This document shows positions 1-9,818 of a stretch of 64,000 nucleotides of DNA, one piece after another. Source of the DNA: Rhynchopus sp. YZ270_cl-10 (lineage: Eukaryota; Euglenozoa; Diplonemea; Diplonemida; Diplonemidae); assembly GCA_964035575.1 (NCBI GenBank), contig OZ037903.1:831001-895000 (forward strand), given 5' to 3'. The notes below the pieces were generated by a model. The model was not told where the DNA came from, ran no database searches, and worked only from the letters and a program-made list of their open reading frames with translations. The stretch's first letter is position 1, and each line of letters opens with the position of its first letter. The translations under genes and the position numbers were made by a program.

Positions 1-1410
1 TGCGAACGTGAAATGGTGGGCTGCGACTTCCTCGAGATGCCTGTGTTCGACTGCCAGTGGGCGGATGCAGAGAAGCCGTGGACAAAGAACCACGCAACGT
101 ACTGCTGCGAGAAGGAGAACCAGCGCTGCCCCGACGCAGACGAGGTGAAGAGTGAGGAGGAGAAGGAGACGTGCCGCCGCCTTGAGGAGGCAAGTCTGCT
201 GAAGGACACAACTGCGGAGATGGCGCAGAAGTGCTGCAGGGGCTTCGACAAGGGTTGTGCGTCTGAGCACGACTGCTTCTCCGACACGGACTTTGAACTG
301 TGGGACGCGAAGAAGCGCACCTTCTGCTGCCGTGACAAGGACGTGGGATGTGCTTGGCAGTGCGACAACGCGGCTGTTGAGGGGGGCGAGCTTCTGGAGG
401 ACCAGGCAGACTTCTGCTGCGAGACGAAGGGGATGTGCACAGACGCGTGGCACGCTGCACAGGAGCAGATGGACGCTGCAGAGGAGGAGGTTGAGAAGCA
501 GGCTGGCCGCGCACCCCGCAAGTTCCGCATCAAGATTGAGGGCAGTGCCGAGGAACTGCTTGGGGGTCCGAAGAAGCTGCTGGCACTGTACCGTTGGGCG
601 ATCATGACGGCAAGCCCCGAGCTGATGATGGACCCTTCGCTGTTCGACCTTGAGCACATTGGTGTTCTGATGGCAAACCTGACTGTGCCACCGAAGGACA
701 AGGAGGACAAATGGGGTGTGCGTTGCCCCCGCTCATGGAACAAGGAGATGCACGGCGACGAGAACAACCGCACACACGTGCACAAGAAGAACGTCGCCTC
801 ACGCTACGGTGCGGCACTCGCCACCTCGAGCAGCGGTATGTACGTCGACTACACGCTTGACCCCTCTGCCACTACGGCTGCAGCCGACATTGCTGCGCAG
901 ACTGCCACTGGCACCCTTGGCGACGGCAGTGGCCAGGACCTCAATGTCATTGAGGGCCAGCAGGAGCTTGTCACACTTGTGACCGACGTTCCTGCCAACT
1001 CTTCTACTTCCGGCACTTTCACCTCTGAGAGCGACGACTCGAGCTCCTCCAAGAACACAACTATTGCGATTATTGCGGCTGTGATTGCGACTATTATGTT
1101 GGTCCTGATTGTCATTCTGGTTGTGTTCACGTGCAGGCGCAAGCAGCAGCAGCAGAAGCAGGAGGAGGAGATGGGACAGCAGCAGAAGGTGAAGGAGATG
1201 GAGGAGTGGACTCCGAGCAGCCGTGCGTCTGGTTCGCCCGTTAACGTCGAGCGCATTGAGCAGGTATGTCACCCATACAGTATTTGACAGGAAGTGCCCA
1301 CTCTTTGATAACCCACCCACGCATCCACCAACCCTCACACACAGAACCCGTTGGACGATGTCTTCCCCGAGTCTCCGAAGTCCGGAGCAGGTTCCAGCGG
1401 TCGTGTCTGA
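1..1410 (+). CDS. Cysteine-rich single-pass membrane protein, 5' partial
   Basis: The frame is open from base 1, so the N-terminus lies outside the window. Exons 1-1263 and 1345-1410 join over an 81-nt phase-0 intron (GTATGT to CACACACAG), giving about 442 visible residues. The first 160 residues carry four Cys modules built on CC pairs (YCCEKENQRC, KCCRGFDKGC, FCCRDKDVGC, FCCETKGMC). A Cys-poor, then Ser/Thr-rich stretch follows. One hydrophobic helix lies at about residues 353-376 and ends at CRRK. The remaining 65 or so residues are a Gln/Glu-rich tail ending in SGAGSSGRV. This suggests a type I surface protein with a disulfide-rich ectodomain. If the intron is retained, the tail ends at a stop only a few codons into the intron. 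I do not recognise the family. Confidence 0.8.
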
Positions 1411-3300
1411 TCGATGCGCATTATTTTTGTTGTTTCCGCCACTGCGATCAATTCCTGACCCCCACCTACCCTCCCAGTTCTAAATATTTCGGGTGCCTGT
1501 ATCCACGGACACAATGCACCCCCTTTCAACAGCGAAACCGTTTGCTTTTTTTTTCAAACAGAACAGCAAACCAAACTGCTTTGTTCCTATTAGTTTGCAT
1601 CGTACCGCGATGTGTCAGCAAGGAGTATTTCCGTTTGTTTGACAATGCGCCGTTGTTTGCGGCGCATTTTTTCCTTTCAATATGTCCTTTTAAATTGTGT
1701 TTCTGCTTTTTTTCAGCGTGCATATCCTATGTCATGAATTTAAAATTTGAATTTACAAAAATACCTCAATTTTTTACAAAGTGCAATTGTCCCACCTTAT
1801 TTATTTTTGAAGTGAGTAACAGAAACTTTCCCACAATGAGGAACAAATGGGGCTTTGCATTTAGTGTTGTCAGAGCGGTGTTAGTCATCTTTCAAAGCTT
1901 TCTCTTTCTTCCGCGGAGTTCAGTGCCTGCTGTCAGCTTTGGCTAGATGTTGGCACTCTCAACTTATCTTTTCTTAGATGTGTGTGCACGAGAGGCACAT
2001 GCATCTTGGGTGGAGTCCTTTGACTACTCGAATTAGTGTCTTAGCATCAATGTTGCCTCGTTCATAAAAAGTGGAGGAAGTCACCAAAATAAAACACCAC
2101 AAAACCGAACGGCTGGCCTCTGATAAAAAAGGGTGAACAAAATCCCCCATAACTGATTGTCCAAAAGTATTACCCTTTTTTTGGGTGCCATTTTTTCACA
2201 AATGTTTCCCCATGGTTTGTTTTACGATGCCTAGTGTTCCTCTGAGCATATTCATTTTCCCCCCAAAGCTCTTCAAGATGACTAGAAGAAGAGAAGGCTT
2301 ATTAAACCTCTCTTTTCAGTAAATCCCGTACAATTTTTTTTTTTTGTGCTTTCATCTGGGGCTGGCATTGTACAGTGGGTCAGTCGGGAGGTGCCTGCAT
2401 CAATAACTTCACTTTTTTGGGGTGCTTTTATAGAGACAACTCAGAACAGTGTGGTGGTTCGTAGCCCTTTGTATTCCTACGAAGCTTTAAAGGGGAAATA
2501 GTATTACCGGGGTACGGTCGCCAAATCATCCCTCATGATTTTGTGCAATCAAACAACTCCTACAGATTCTAATTTTTTTTTAAATATGCTGGGTGTGTTT
2601 AGCTTTGGTGCTTCCAAAGAAGGGAAGGGAATCATTCAACGATTCTATCCGACATGCCCCCTCTCTTCACACAGATTCAAGTTAGCGGTTCCATGGCACC
2701 GGATATACAGCAAATTTTCCCACTTTTCGCTCCCCATTCCACTTCATTATCTTCCCTCTCTTCAGGACCTTAGGGTCTTTTTTTTATTTTGCCATCCAAA
2801 AAAAAAAAGGGATGCGTTCACAGAAAGAGCATTGCCACTTTTTGACGGCTCTGTTAAGAAGGGCAACAGTTCGATGTGAACATTTGTTTTTTGTGTTTTC
2901 AATCCGGATGGCTGGCAGTGTCAGTCGGGAGGTGCCTGTTTCAACAACAACTACAGTTTGTTGCTAGTTTTTTTGGTGTTCGTCAGAACCAATTCAATTT
3001 TACTTTATTTTTGTGGTTTTTCCTCATTTTATGGAGAGTCTTGGTACCAGCTTATCCTTCCTTTCCCCTTTTTTTTTGCACCATCGTGTACCCCTCCCTT
3101 CACTCTCATAGTGTTGAGCTCTTTCGCAGTAGAAGATCGCCATTTTATTTCCAATAAAAAGCGACAAAAAAAAATTTACAAAACAAAGACACCTTTGCGT
3201 GGCATCAGCGCGAACCGTTTATCAAAAAACAAAGAGTGTTGATTGCATCTCAAAGTGATCGCGTTTCAAAAAAAAAGTCCGCATTTTTTTTTTTTATAGG
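1411..3300. other. Intergenic, T-rich, no gene seen
   Basis: No coding stretch is convincing. The segment holds long T-runs, a partial R2-like copy (1985-2006, CACGAGAGGC) and two R1-like modules sharing CAGTCGGGAGGTGCCTG at about 2380-2419 and 2920-2957. The predicted ORFs here have low-complexity Phe/Leu-rich translations. Confidence 0.6.
2374..2419 (+). repeat. R1-type dispersed motif
   Basis: Contains CAGTCGGGAGGTGCCTG followed by AATAACTTCACTTTTTT. A sister copy at 2914-2957 shares the first part. It matches the R1 family seen in introns and intergenic DNA across the window. Confidence 0.5.
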
Positions 3301-3363
3301 ATTATTCTTAAGCCATGGATGTACAAAGTACTTGATTACTTTTTTTTACTTTTTTTGGTCTAC

Positions 3364-3647
3364 TTCAAGCATACATGTTGGTACGTACGTAAAACGCGCA
3401 AAAAACGTACAAAAAACACAAAAACGTACTACGTTTTTCAAAAATAATCAAAATAATCATTTTTTATTACAACATTACAGCAAAAATAATATTTTTGCTC
3501 TGTGTTTTTGGTACGTTTTAGTACGTTTTTTTGCGCGTTTTTGTTACGTTTTTGTGACGTTTTTTATTAAAAACATTTTTTATTATTTTGCGCGTTTTTT
3601 TGATTATTTTTGCGCGTTTTACGTACGTACCAACATGTATGTTCAAG
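3364..3647. repeat. Inverted repeat, ~38-bp arms (GTACGTACGT type)
   Basis: The left arm at 3364-3403 and right arm at 3607-3647 are nearly perfect reverse complements centred on CATGTTGGTACGTACGTAAA. The interior is rich in GTACGTTTT and TTTGCGCGTTTT words in both orientations. The right end runs straight into CAAGTACTTGA, the word shared by neighbouring palindromes. Confidence 0.85.
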
Positions 3648-3672
3648 TACTTGATCGATTTAATAACTATTT

Positions 3673-3838
3673 ATTCACCTCCTTTTAGCGGGGTTTTATT
3701 TTGCGATAACTTCACGCATTTTTTTCCCAGGCGAGGGCTACTTAATTTGCCGAGCGAAGCGAGGCAAATTGAGTGCACGAGCCTGGGAAAAAAATAAGTG
3801 AAGTATCGCAAAATAATCCGCTAAAAGGAGGTGAATAC
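3673..3838. repeat. Inverted repeat, ~57-bp arms, with inner hairpin
   Basis: The left arm starts TATTCACCTCCTTTTAGCGG and the right arm ends with its reverse complement. The arms also share TTTTGCGATA and CCCAGGC. The loop holds a second hairpin (AATTTGCC facing GGCAAATT). This is a foldback or MITE-like structure without an ORF. Confidence 0.85.
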
Positions 3839-3853
3839 GTAATTTTATTTCAC

Positions 3854-4202
3854 GGGAAATAAAGTATACGAAAGGATTTGGCACTTTTAGCGTGACTTAT
3901 TTATTGTGCAATAACTAACGAGTATGTGTCCTCACAGGAAGCTCTCAGGGAAAAAAAAAAAAAAGAGCGTGAAAAAAAAAAAAAAAAAGCTCTCATTTCC
4001 CTCCCGCCAGCGCTACCGGGTCCCGCGGACCCCTAGATAGGCCCGCTGAGGGGCTGGCGGGATTGAGGAGGCTGGAGGGAGGCTAAAAAATGCTGGACGG
4101 TCCCTCCAGCCCTACTACCAACATGTACCAAAATTTAGCGTGAAATTATCATTAAATAAAATCCCGCTAAAAGTGCCAAATCCTTCGTATACTTTATTTC
4201 CC
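3854..4202. repeat. Inverted repeat, ~38-bp arms (AATAAAGTATACG type)
   Basis: The arms at 3854-3892 and 4165-4202 differ by about one indel. They begin GGGAAATAAAGTATACG and end in CACTTTTAGCG. The interior (about 3990-4120) is GC-rich and folds back on itself (CCCGCCAGC with GCTGGCGGG, CTGGAGGGA with TCCCTCCAG). The AATAAAGTATACG end word returns in the 55.6-56.1 kb element. Confidence 0.85.
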
Positions 4203-4285
4203 AGGGGAATAAAAAAAAAAGAAAAAAATATTTTTTTCTTGCTTCAAGTACTTTTTTTCCTTCAAGTACTTTCACTTTTTTTGTA

Positions 4286-4425
4286 CTTGATTACTTTTTT
4301 TGTTGCATCAAGTACTTGAATTGGCAAAAAAAGTAAAAAAAATGGAAAAGTACTTGAATTTATTCAAGTACTTTTCCATTTTTTTGCCGAATCAAGTACT
4401 TGATGCAAAAAAAAAAGTAATCAAG
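4286..4425. repeat. Near-perfect palindrome, ~68-bp arms (CAAGTACTTG type)
   Basis: The centre is at about 4356 (GAATTTATTC). The outer ends are CTTGATTAC and GTAATCAAG. CAAGTACTTG, itself palindromic, recurs in both arms and also flanks neighbouring repeats at 3647-3656 and 5006-5015. Confidence 0.85.
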
Positions 4426-4976
4426 CAGGGAAATAGCTCCATATACCGAATTATGCGACATCGCATAATTCTGGATTTTTGGGGGGAAAAAAAAAAAAAA
4501 AAAGAGGGGATTTTTGGGCACTTTTGGGGGCCCCTCGCCCGACCCCCAGATCTCCCAAATGACTGGAATGATGAAATCTTAAATTTTTCGCTCGCTCTGC
4601 TTGCAGAGGTACCGTACCCCTTATTTTTTTTTTTGCCTGCGGCGCCATTTTCCTTTTTTGCTCCGCAAAAAAGGGGTTTGTTGAGTGACTGTGTGGTTGT
4701 AAACCAGCATTTTTACACCGTACCCTATTTTTTTTTCGCCTGCGGCGCCATTTATTTTTTTCCATACGGTTAGTGGAACGTAAGGTGCAAGACCAAGCTC
4801 CGTAATAAGGGATTGCATTCCGTTTTTTTTTTTTTGTTATCTCGCAATTTGACCTTTCGCCTCTCCACTCAGGGAGGCTTGCGCGAAGCGCGCAACGACC
4901 GCTTTCGACCGGGCGAAAAAAAAATTTCGTTTTCGCATAATTCCTGATTTTGGAGGAAAACCAAGCTATTTCCCTG
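4426..4976. repeat. Nested element with inverted CAGGGAAATAGCT ends
   Basis: CAGGGAAATAGCT at 4426-4438 faces AGCTATTTCCCTG at 4964-4976. Inside are a perfect hairpin at 4448-4471 (GAATTATGCGA and complement) and two copies of a block containing GCCTGCGGCGCCATTT (about 4612-4660 and 4717-4765). The word TTCGCCTCTCCACTCAG at about 4856 reappears at about 56270. No gene is seen. Confidence 0.65.
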
Positions 4977-5017
4977 AATCAAGTAAAAAAAAAAAAAAAA
5001 CGGGTCAAGTACTTGAA

Positions 5018-5560
5018 CACGGATGCTGCCAGATCTGGCCAGATTTGGGGGCCAATTTCCCAGATCTGGCTCGTTTTCCAGATGTGGAGATCTTGTTTCC
5101 AGATCTGGCCAGATCTGGCCAGATCTGGGAATCTGGGAAATTTTTTTTTTCAAAAAAAAAAAAAAACTCCCCAGATCTGGCCAGATCTGCACGGATGCTG
5201 CCAGATCTGGCCAGATTTGGGGGCCAATTTCCCAGATCTGGCTCGTTTTCCAGATGTGGAGATCTTGTTTCCAGATCTGGCCAGATCTGGCCAGATCTGG
5301 GAATCTGGGAAATTTTTTTTTTCAAAAAAAAAAAAAAACTCCCCAGATCTGGCCAGATCTGCACGGATGCTGCCAGATCTGGCCAGATTTGGGGGCCAAT
5401 TTCCCAGATCTGGCTCGTTTTCCAGATGTGGAGATCTTGTTTCCAGATCTGGACAGATCTGGCCAGATCTGGGAATCTGGGAAATTTTTTTTTTCAAAAA
5501 AAAAAAAAACCCCCCAGATCTGGCCAGATCTGGCCAGATCTGGAAATCTGGCCATTTTTT
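5018..5560. repeat. 172-bp tandem repeat, three copies, rich in CCAGATCTGG
   Basis: Units start with CACGGATGCTGCC at 5018, 5190 and 5362, an exact 172-bp period. Each contains clusters of CCAGATCTGG spaced as CCAGATCTGGCCAGATCTGG plus an inverted T/A tract. A fourth, partial unit trails to about 5560. Long ORFs here only translate the repeat. Confidence 0.9.
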
Positions 5561-6263
5561 TTTTTTTTTTCTCAGATTTCTGGCTATTGTCTCCCAGGGA
5601 AAGGGACTCTCGAATTTTTTTTTTCGCCCCTATATAGGGCTAATTTCGACGATTTGAGGCCGTTAAAAGCAAAATTTGACACTTTTGAGCATCTGTGGGG
5701 GTCTAAAACGTGGTTTCGCGCACCCGAAATTTCGTGGTTTTTACCAAAGACAAGTCGATTTTTGAAAAATCTCGAAAAAAAATTTTTTTTCCCGGGAAAA
5801 TTTTGACCCCTGAGTAGGGTTTTTGTGCACCAAAAAAGTGCAAAAAAACGCAAGAATCGGGTGTTTTGACGATCTGGGGTACCGCCATATGCACTACAGG
5901 GGCCCACAATTTCGACTTTTTCTTAGCAATTTCCTTCATAATTTTTTTTTTCGATTTTTGGCAAAGGCAAATCTCAGGCAAAAAAAATTCACCCCTGATA
6001 GTGGGTCCTTGGGTGTCCAAAGATGCCAAAAACACAAAAATTTTGATGTTTTGACCATCTGTGGGCGCCTAAAACGCACTTCTCTGCCCAAAAAATGAAT
6101 ATCGATTTTTCCTTAGCGTTTTTATAGCCGTGCTTTTTGGGTACTTTTTCGCAAGGTGATTTTTGACCAAACTAATTTTGTGCACTTTTTTTGTGGTCAC
6201 GTAACGCTAAAATCCTCTCCGTGATGCGAGAATTACATGTGCGAATGCGATAATGATTCTCGC

Positions 6264-6506
6264 ATGCGAACGCCCAAAACCACGAAGGAGGACGCAAGCA
6301 AGGCTTCAGTGCACTTAGGTACAGGATGCGTCGTTTTCAGTTACAAAAAAGGGTACTGTGAAGCGGTTGAGGCACACACACACACACAGACCCGTTGCAA
6401 AATGCATCTGGGACCCACGCTAGACCCCCCAAAAGTTGTAAAACCATATATTTCCATCTCGCGACCCCAGCGGATGTGGACTGAGGTGTTTTTTTTGGGT
6501 GTTTAG
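6264..6506 (+). CDS. Doubtful ORF of 80 residues inside copy A
   Basis: The ATG at 6264 opens MRTPKTTKEDASKASVHLG and a stop follows at 6506. The same ORF in copy B (9091-9387) is longer, because one extra T in a run changes the frame near the end. Between the copies there is an in-frame 6-nt CA indel and a Val/Ala change. The stretch GCVVFSYKKGYCEAVEA looks protein-like, but no family is recognised. It could be a gene fragment carried by the repeat or chance. Confidence 0.25.
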   Translation: MRTPKTTKEDASKASVHLGTGCVVFSYKKGYCEAVEAHTHTQTRCKMHLGPTLDPPKVVKPYISISRPQRMWTEVFFLGV

Positions 6507-6659
6507 AAAGGTTTTTGTCCGATTGGAGAATTTTTTCGGTAAGTGTTGCATTTTGTCCCCACTGAGTGTGCACTCAGAAAACACTCATCAATAAAACGAC
6601 CTTTCTGTTCGGTAAAAAATAGTTATTTTCTATCGTAGTAGTGGGTTTGTCGTGCAGTG

Positions 6660-6995
6660 ATGTTCTTTGTACCTGGAGAGTGGGCCGAGTGCAAGGTATG
6701 TTTTTAACCCCCCGGTTTTCTCCCTTTTCGACATGTCCGCTATTTTTTAGCTAATTTTTTTTTTGTCAACAAAAATGTCACTATTACGTTTAAGGGGTAC
6801 GGGGCGGCTTCTTGTTTGTTTGTTTGTTTTTTTGTTGTAGTCTCTACTTTTACATTCAATTTCTCTTAACAGGTACCCGAACCGACGACCCTTCATCGTG
6901 ACAGCGAAGCAGTGCCGACGGAAGAGCTGGTGCAATTATTTGAAAACCAGGTGGCGATCGTAAAAGTCGGGTTTATATACCAACTTTTCCATTAA
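6660..6995 (+). CDS. Possible two-exon mini-gene in copy A
   Basis: Exon 6660-6695 (MFFVPGEWAECK) is followed by GTATGT, and an acceptor CTTAACAG precedes 6873. The exon 6873-6995 continues in frame (VPEPTTLHRDSEAVPTEE and on) to a stop, giving 52 residues. The donor matches the GTATG rule of the confirmed introns. The same arrangement stands in copy B at 9482-9818. Three residues differ between copies and all three changes are non-synonymous, so there is no sign of selection. It may be a captured or decayed host gene fragment. Confidence 0.3.
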
Positions 6996-9090
6996 CCCAC
7001 CCCATAGACCACCCTAATTATTATGAAACTCTTAGTCAGTCACTGCTATAGCCATTTAATCCAGGGAGCATAGCTGGTGCAAGAAATTCGACTTCGGGAT
7101 CCGGAAAGTCTGTCCTCTGCTCTTGCGGAGGACTAGGCACAAGAAAATATTGCGTTCCCCCAGAAAACCAATTTTTGTCAGAGTAATTTTTGCCCAGGGC
7201 ATGCTCTTGAAGCATGGCGGCTTGGTGTGAGAAGGGGCAGTGTATTGTTTTGTTCTAGATTTCAACGGTTGTTAGAACGAGTCAAGTGGATGCTTATCTA
7301 AACACTGACTTTAGTACAGACCCGAGAGATCACACATGACTTTGAGGAAAGAACAAAGCAATGCATCTGTACCCGCACGCCAGGTTGTAGTTACTTCAGA
7401 ATTTTCTTAAGTTTGCATGAACGAGGAGGGGCGAATCATTCTTCGGGAACCATTAGCTGTATACCATGGAATGATTTTCTCAAAAACACCACGTGGGGGC
7501 TGAATTCAATCCCTTAAGAATTGCGAATTCAGCCTTTGTAGAAGGTACGTCTTACTTGTACTTGTACTTGTATGCCGTGTCCACCCTTCTCGACCTTACC
7601 GGTTCACATGTACGAATAATATTAGGCAGTGGTAACACCCTTCTCAATTGTGCAGACTTAAGAATTTTCTGCTGTAACTTACCAAAATCGATTTTCTTTC
7701 ACCCCAAACACCCGCAACACCCCACCTGCTACTTCGGTAGCCTGTGTTGTTGGGAGTTGGTTCTCATGTTGATCCCCAGTGTTTTGCACTGCTTCTTCTG
7801 AGCCCAACGCTGTTTGGCCTGTCGACGTAATAAATACGAAGACAGGGCGGCGGTGCCAACAATTTTCCGATGATGTAACGTTTATCTGATTGATTTATCG
7901 TTTGATATACCTTGTGTGTCCTACTTCGTAACTTGCACACACGAGCAACGTATATTGAACGGTACTTCAAGCGATACTTCGTTATGTCATTGGGGGTACC
8001 TGGAAAAAAAAATTTTCCCAGACGTCCCAGATCTCCCAGATGTGGCCAGATCTGGCCAGATCTGGCCAGATCTGGGACGTCTGGGAAAATTTTTTTTTTC
8101 AAAAAAAAAAAAAAAATTTCCAGATCTGGCCAGATCTGGGAGGCCCAGATCTGGAGATCTGGCCAGATCTGGCAGCATCCGTGGATCTGGAAATCTGGCC
8201 AGTTTTTTTTTTCCCTCAGATTTCTGGCTATTGTCTCCCAGGGAAAGGGACTCTCGAATTTTTTTTTTCGCCCCTAAAAAGGGCTAATTTCGACGATTTG
8301 AGGCCATTTAAAGCAAAATTTGGCACTTTTGAGCATCTGTGGGGGTCTAAAACGTGGTTTTGCGAACCCGAAATTTCATGGTTTTTACCAAAGACAAGTC
8401 GATTTTTGAAAAATCTCGAAAAAAAAATTTTTTTTTTTTCCGGGAAAATTTTGACCCCTGAGCAGGGTTTTTGTGTACCAAAAAGTGCAAAAAAAAAAAA
8501 CAAAAAAACGCAAGAGTCGGGTGTTTTGACGATCTGGTACCGCCATATGCAGTACAGGGGCCCACAATTTCGACTTTTTCTTAGCAATTTCCTTCATAAT
8601 TTTTTTTTCTTCGATTTCTGGCAAAGGCAAATCTCAGGCAAAAAAAATTCACCCCTGATAGTGGGTCCTTGGGTGTCCAAAGATGCCAAAAACACAAAAA
8701 TTTTGATGTTTTGACCATCTGTGGGCGCCTAAAACGCACTTCTCTGCCCAAAAAATGAAAATCGATTTTTCCTTAGCGTTTTTATAGCCGTGATTTTTGG
8801 GTATTTTTTCGCAAAGGGAAAAAAAAAAATATCAACCAAAATAGTGGGTCCTTGGGTGACCAAAAATGCAAAAAAACGTTTTTTTTTGGTGTTTTGACCC
8901 TTCAGAACCACCCAAAACGCACTTTTGTGTACCAAAACACGCATATTTCAGATTTCCTCAGCAATTCCTTCACAAGTGCAAGGTGATTTTTGACCAAACT
9001 AATTTTGTGCACTTTTTTTGTGATCACGTAACGCTAAAATCCTCTCCGTGATGCGAGAATTACATGTGAGAATGCGATAATGATTCTCGC

Positions 9091-9387
9091 ATGCGAACGC
9101 CCAAAACCACGAAGGAGGACGCAAGCAAGGCTTCAGTGCACTTAGGTACAGGATGCGTCGTTTTCAGTTACAAAAAAGGGTACTGTGAAGCGGTTGAGGC
9201 ACACACACAGACCCGTTGCAAAATGCATCTGGGACCCACGCTAGACCCCCCAAAAGCTGTAAAACCATATATTTCCATCTCGCGACCCCAGCGGATGTGG
9301 ACTGAGGTGTTTTTTTTTGGGTGTTTAGAAAGGTTTTTGTCCGATTGGAGAATTTTTTCGGTAAGTGTTGCATTTTGTCCCCACTGA
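9091..9387 (+). CDS. Doubtful ORF of 98 residues inside copy B
   Basis: Copy-B counterpart of the ORF at 6264. It starts MRTPKTTKEDASK and differs by a two-residue shorter HT run and a longer C-terminus caused by T-run length. No family is recognised. Retention in both copies may simply reflect recent duplication. Confidence 0.25.
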   Translation: MRTPKTTKEDASKASVHLGTGCVVFSYKKGYCEAVEAHTQTRCKMHLGPTLDPPKAVKPYISISRPQRMWTEVFFFGCLERFLSDWRIFSVSVAFCPH

Positions 9388-9481
9388 GTGTGCACTCAGA
9401 AAACACTCATCAATAAAACGACCTTTCTGTTCGGTAAAAAATAGTTATTTTCTATCGTAGTAGTGGGTTTGTCGTGCAGTG

Positions 9482-9818
9482 ATGTTCTTTGTACCTGGAG
9501 AGTGGGCCGAGTGCAAGGTATGTTTTTAACCCCCCGATTTTCTCCCTTTTCGACATGTTCGCTATTTTTTAGCTATTTTTTTTTTTTGTCAACAAAAATG
9601 TCACTTTTACGTTTAAGGGGTACGGGGCGGCTTCTTGTTTGTTTGTTTGTTTTTTTGTTGTAGTCTCTACTTTTACATTCAATTTCTCTTAACAGGTACC
9701 CGAACCGACGACCCTTCATCATAACAGCGAAGCAGTGCCGACGGAAGAGCTGGTGCAATTATTTCAAAACCAGGTGGCGATCGTAAAAGTCGGGTTTATA
9801 TACCAACTTTTCCATTAA
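9482..9818 (+). CDS. Possible two-exon mini-gene in copy B
   Basis: Exons 9482-9517 and 9696-9818 are joined across a GTATGT...AACAG intron, parallel to 6660-6995. It differs by R to H, D to N and E to Q. No family is recognised. Confidence 0.3.

Larger units (their letters stand above)
5561..8183. repeat. Tandem copy A of a ~2.7-kb unit
   Basis: Copy A opens with TCTCAGATTTCTGGCTATTG and closes with GGCAGCATCCGTG at 8183. It matches 8184-11003 almost base for base, except for roughly 180 bp present in copy B (about 8805-8990) and missing at about 6150-6160 here, plus small indels in T and CA runs. It has no recognised transposon protein. An ~80-residue ORF and a possible two-exon mini-gene are listed separately. 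Confidence 0.85.

Noticed and set aside
5018-5530. CRISPR-like spacing
   Set aside because: Units are true tandem repeats with no unique spacers, and the genome is eukaryotic.
4950-5806. Overlapping ORFs of 200-250 residues in the 172-bp array
   Set aside because: They translate the CCAGATCTGG repeat in all frames; the repeat has no stop codons by chance.
8040-8714. ORF of 224 residues in copy B
   Set aside because: Starts in the CCAGATCTGG run and then has no protein-like features; the copy A counterpart is not conserved as a protein.
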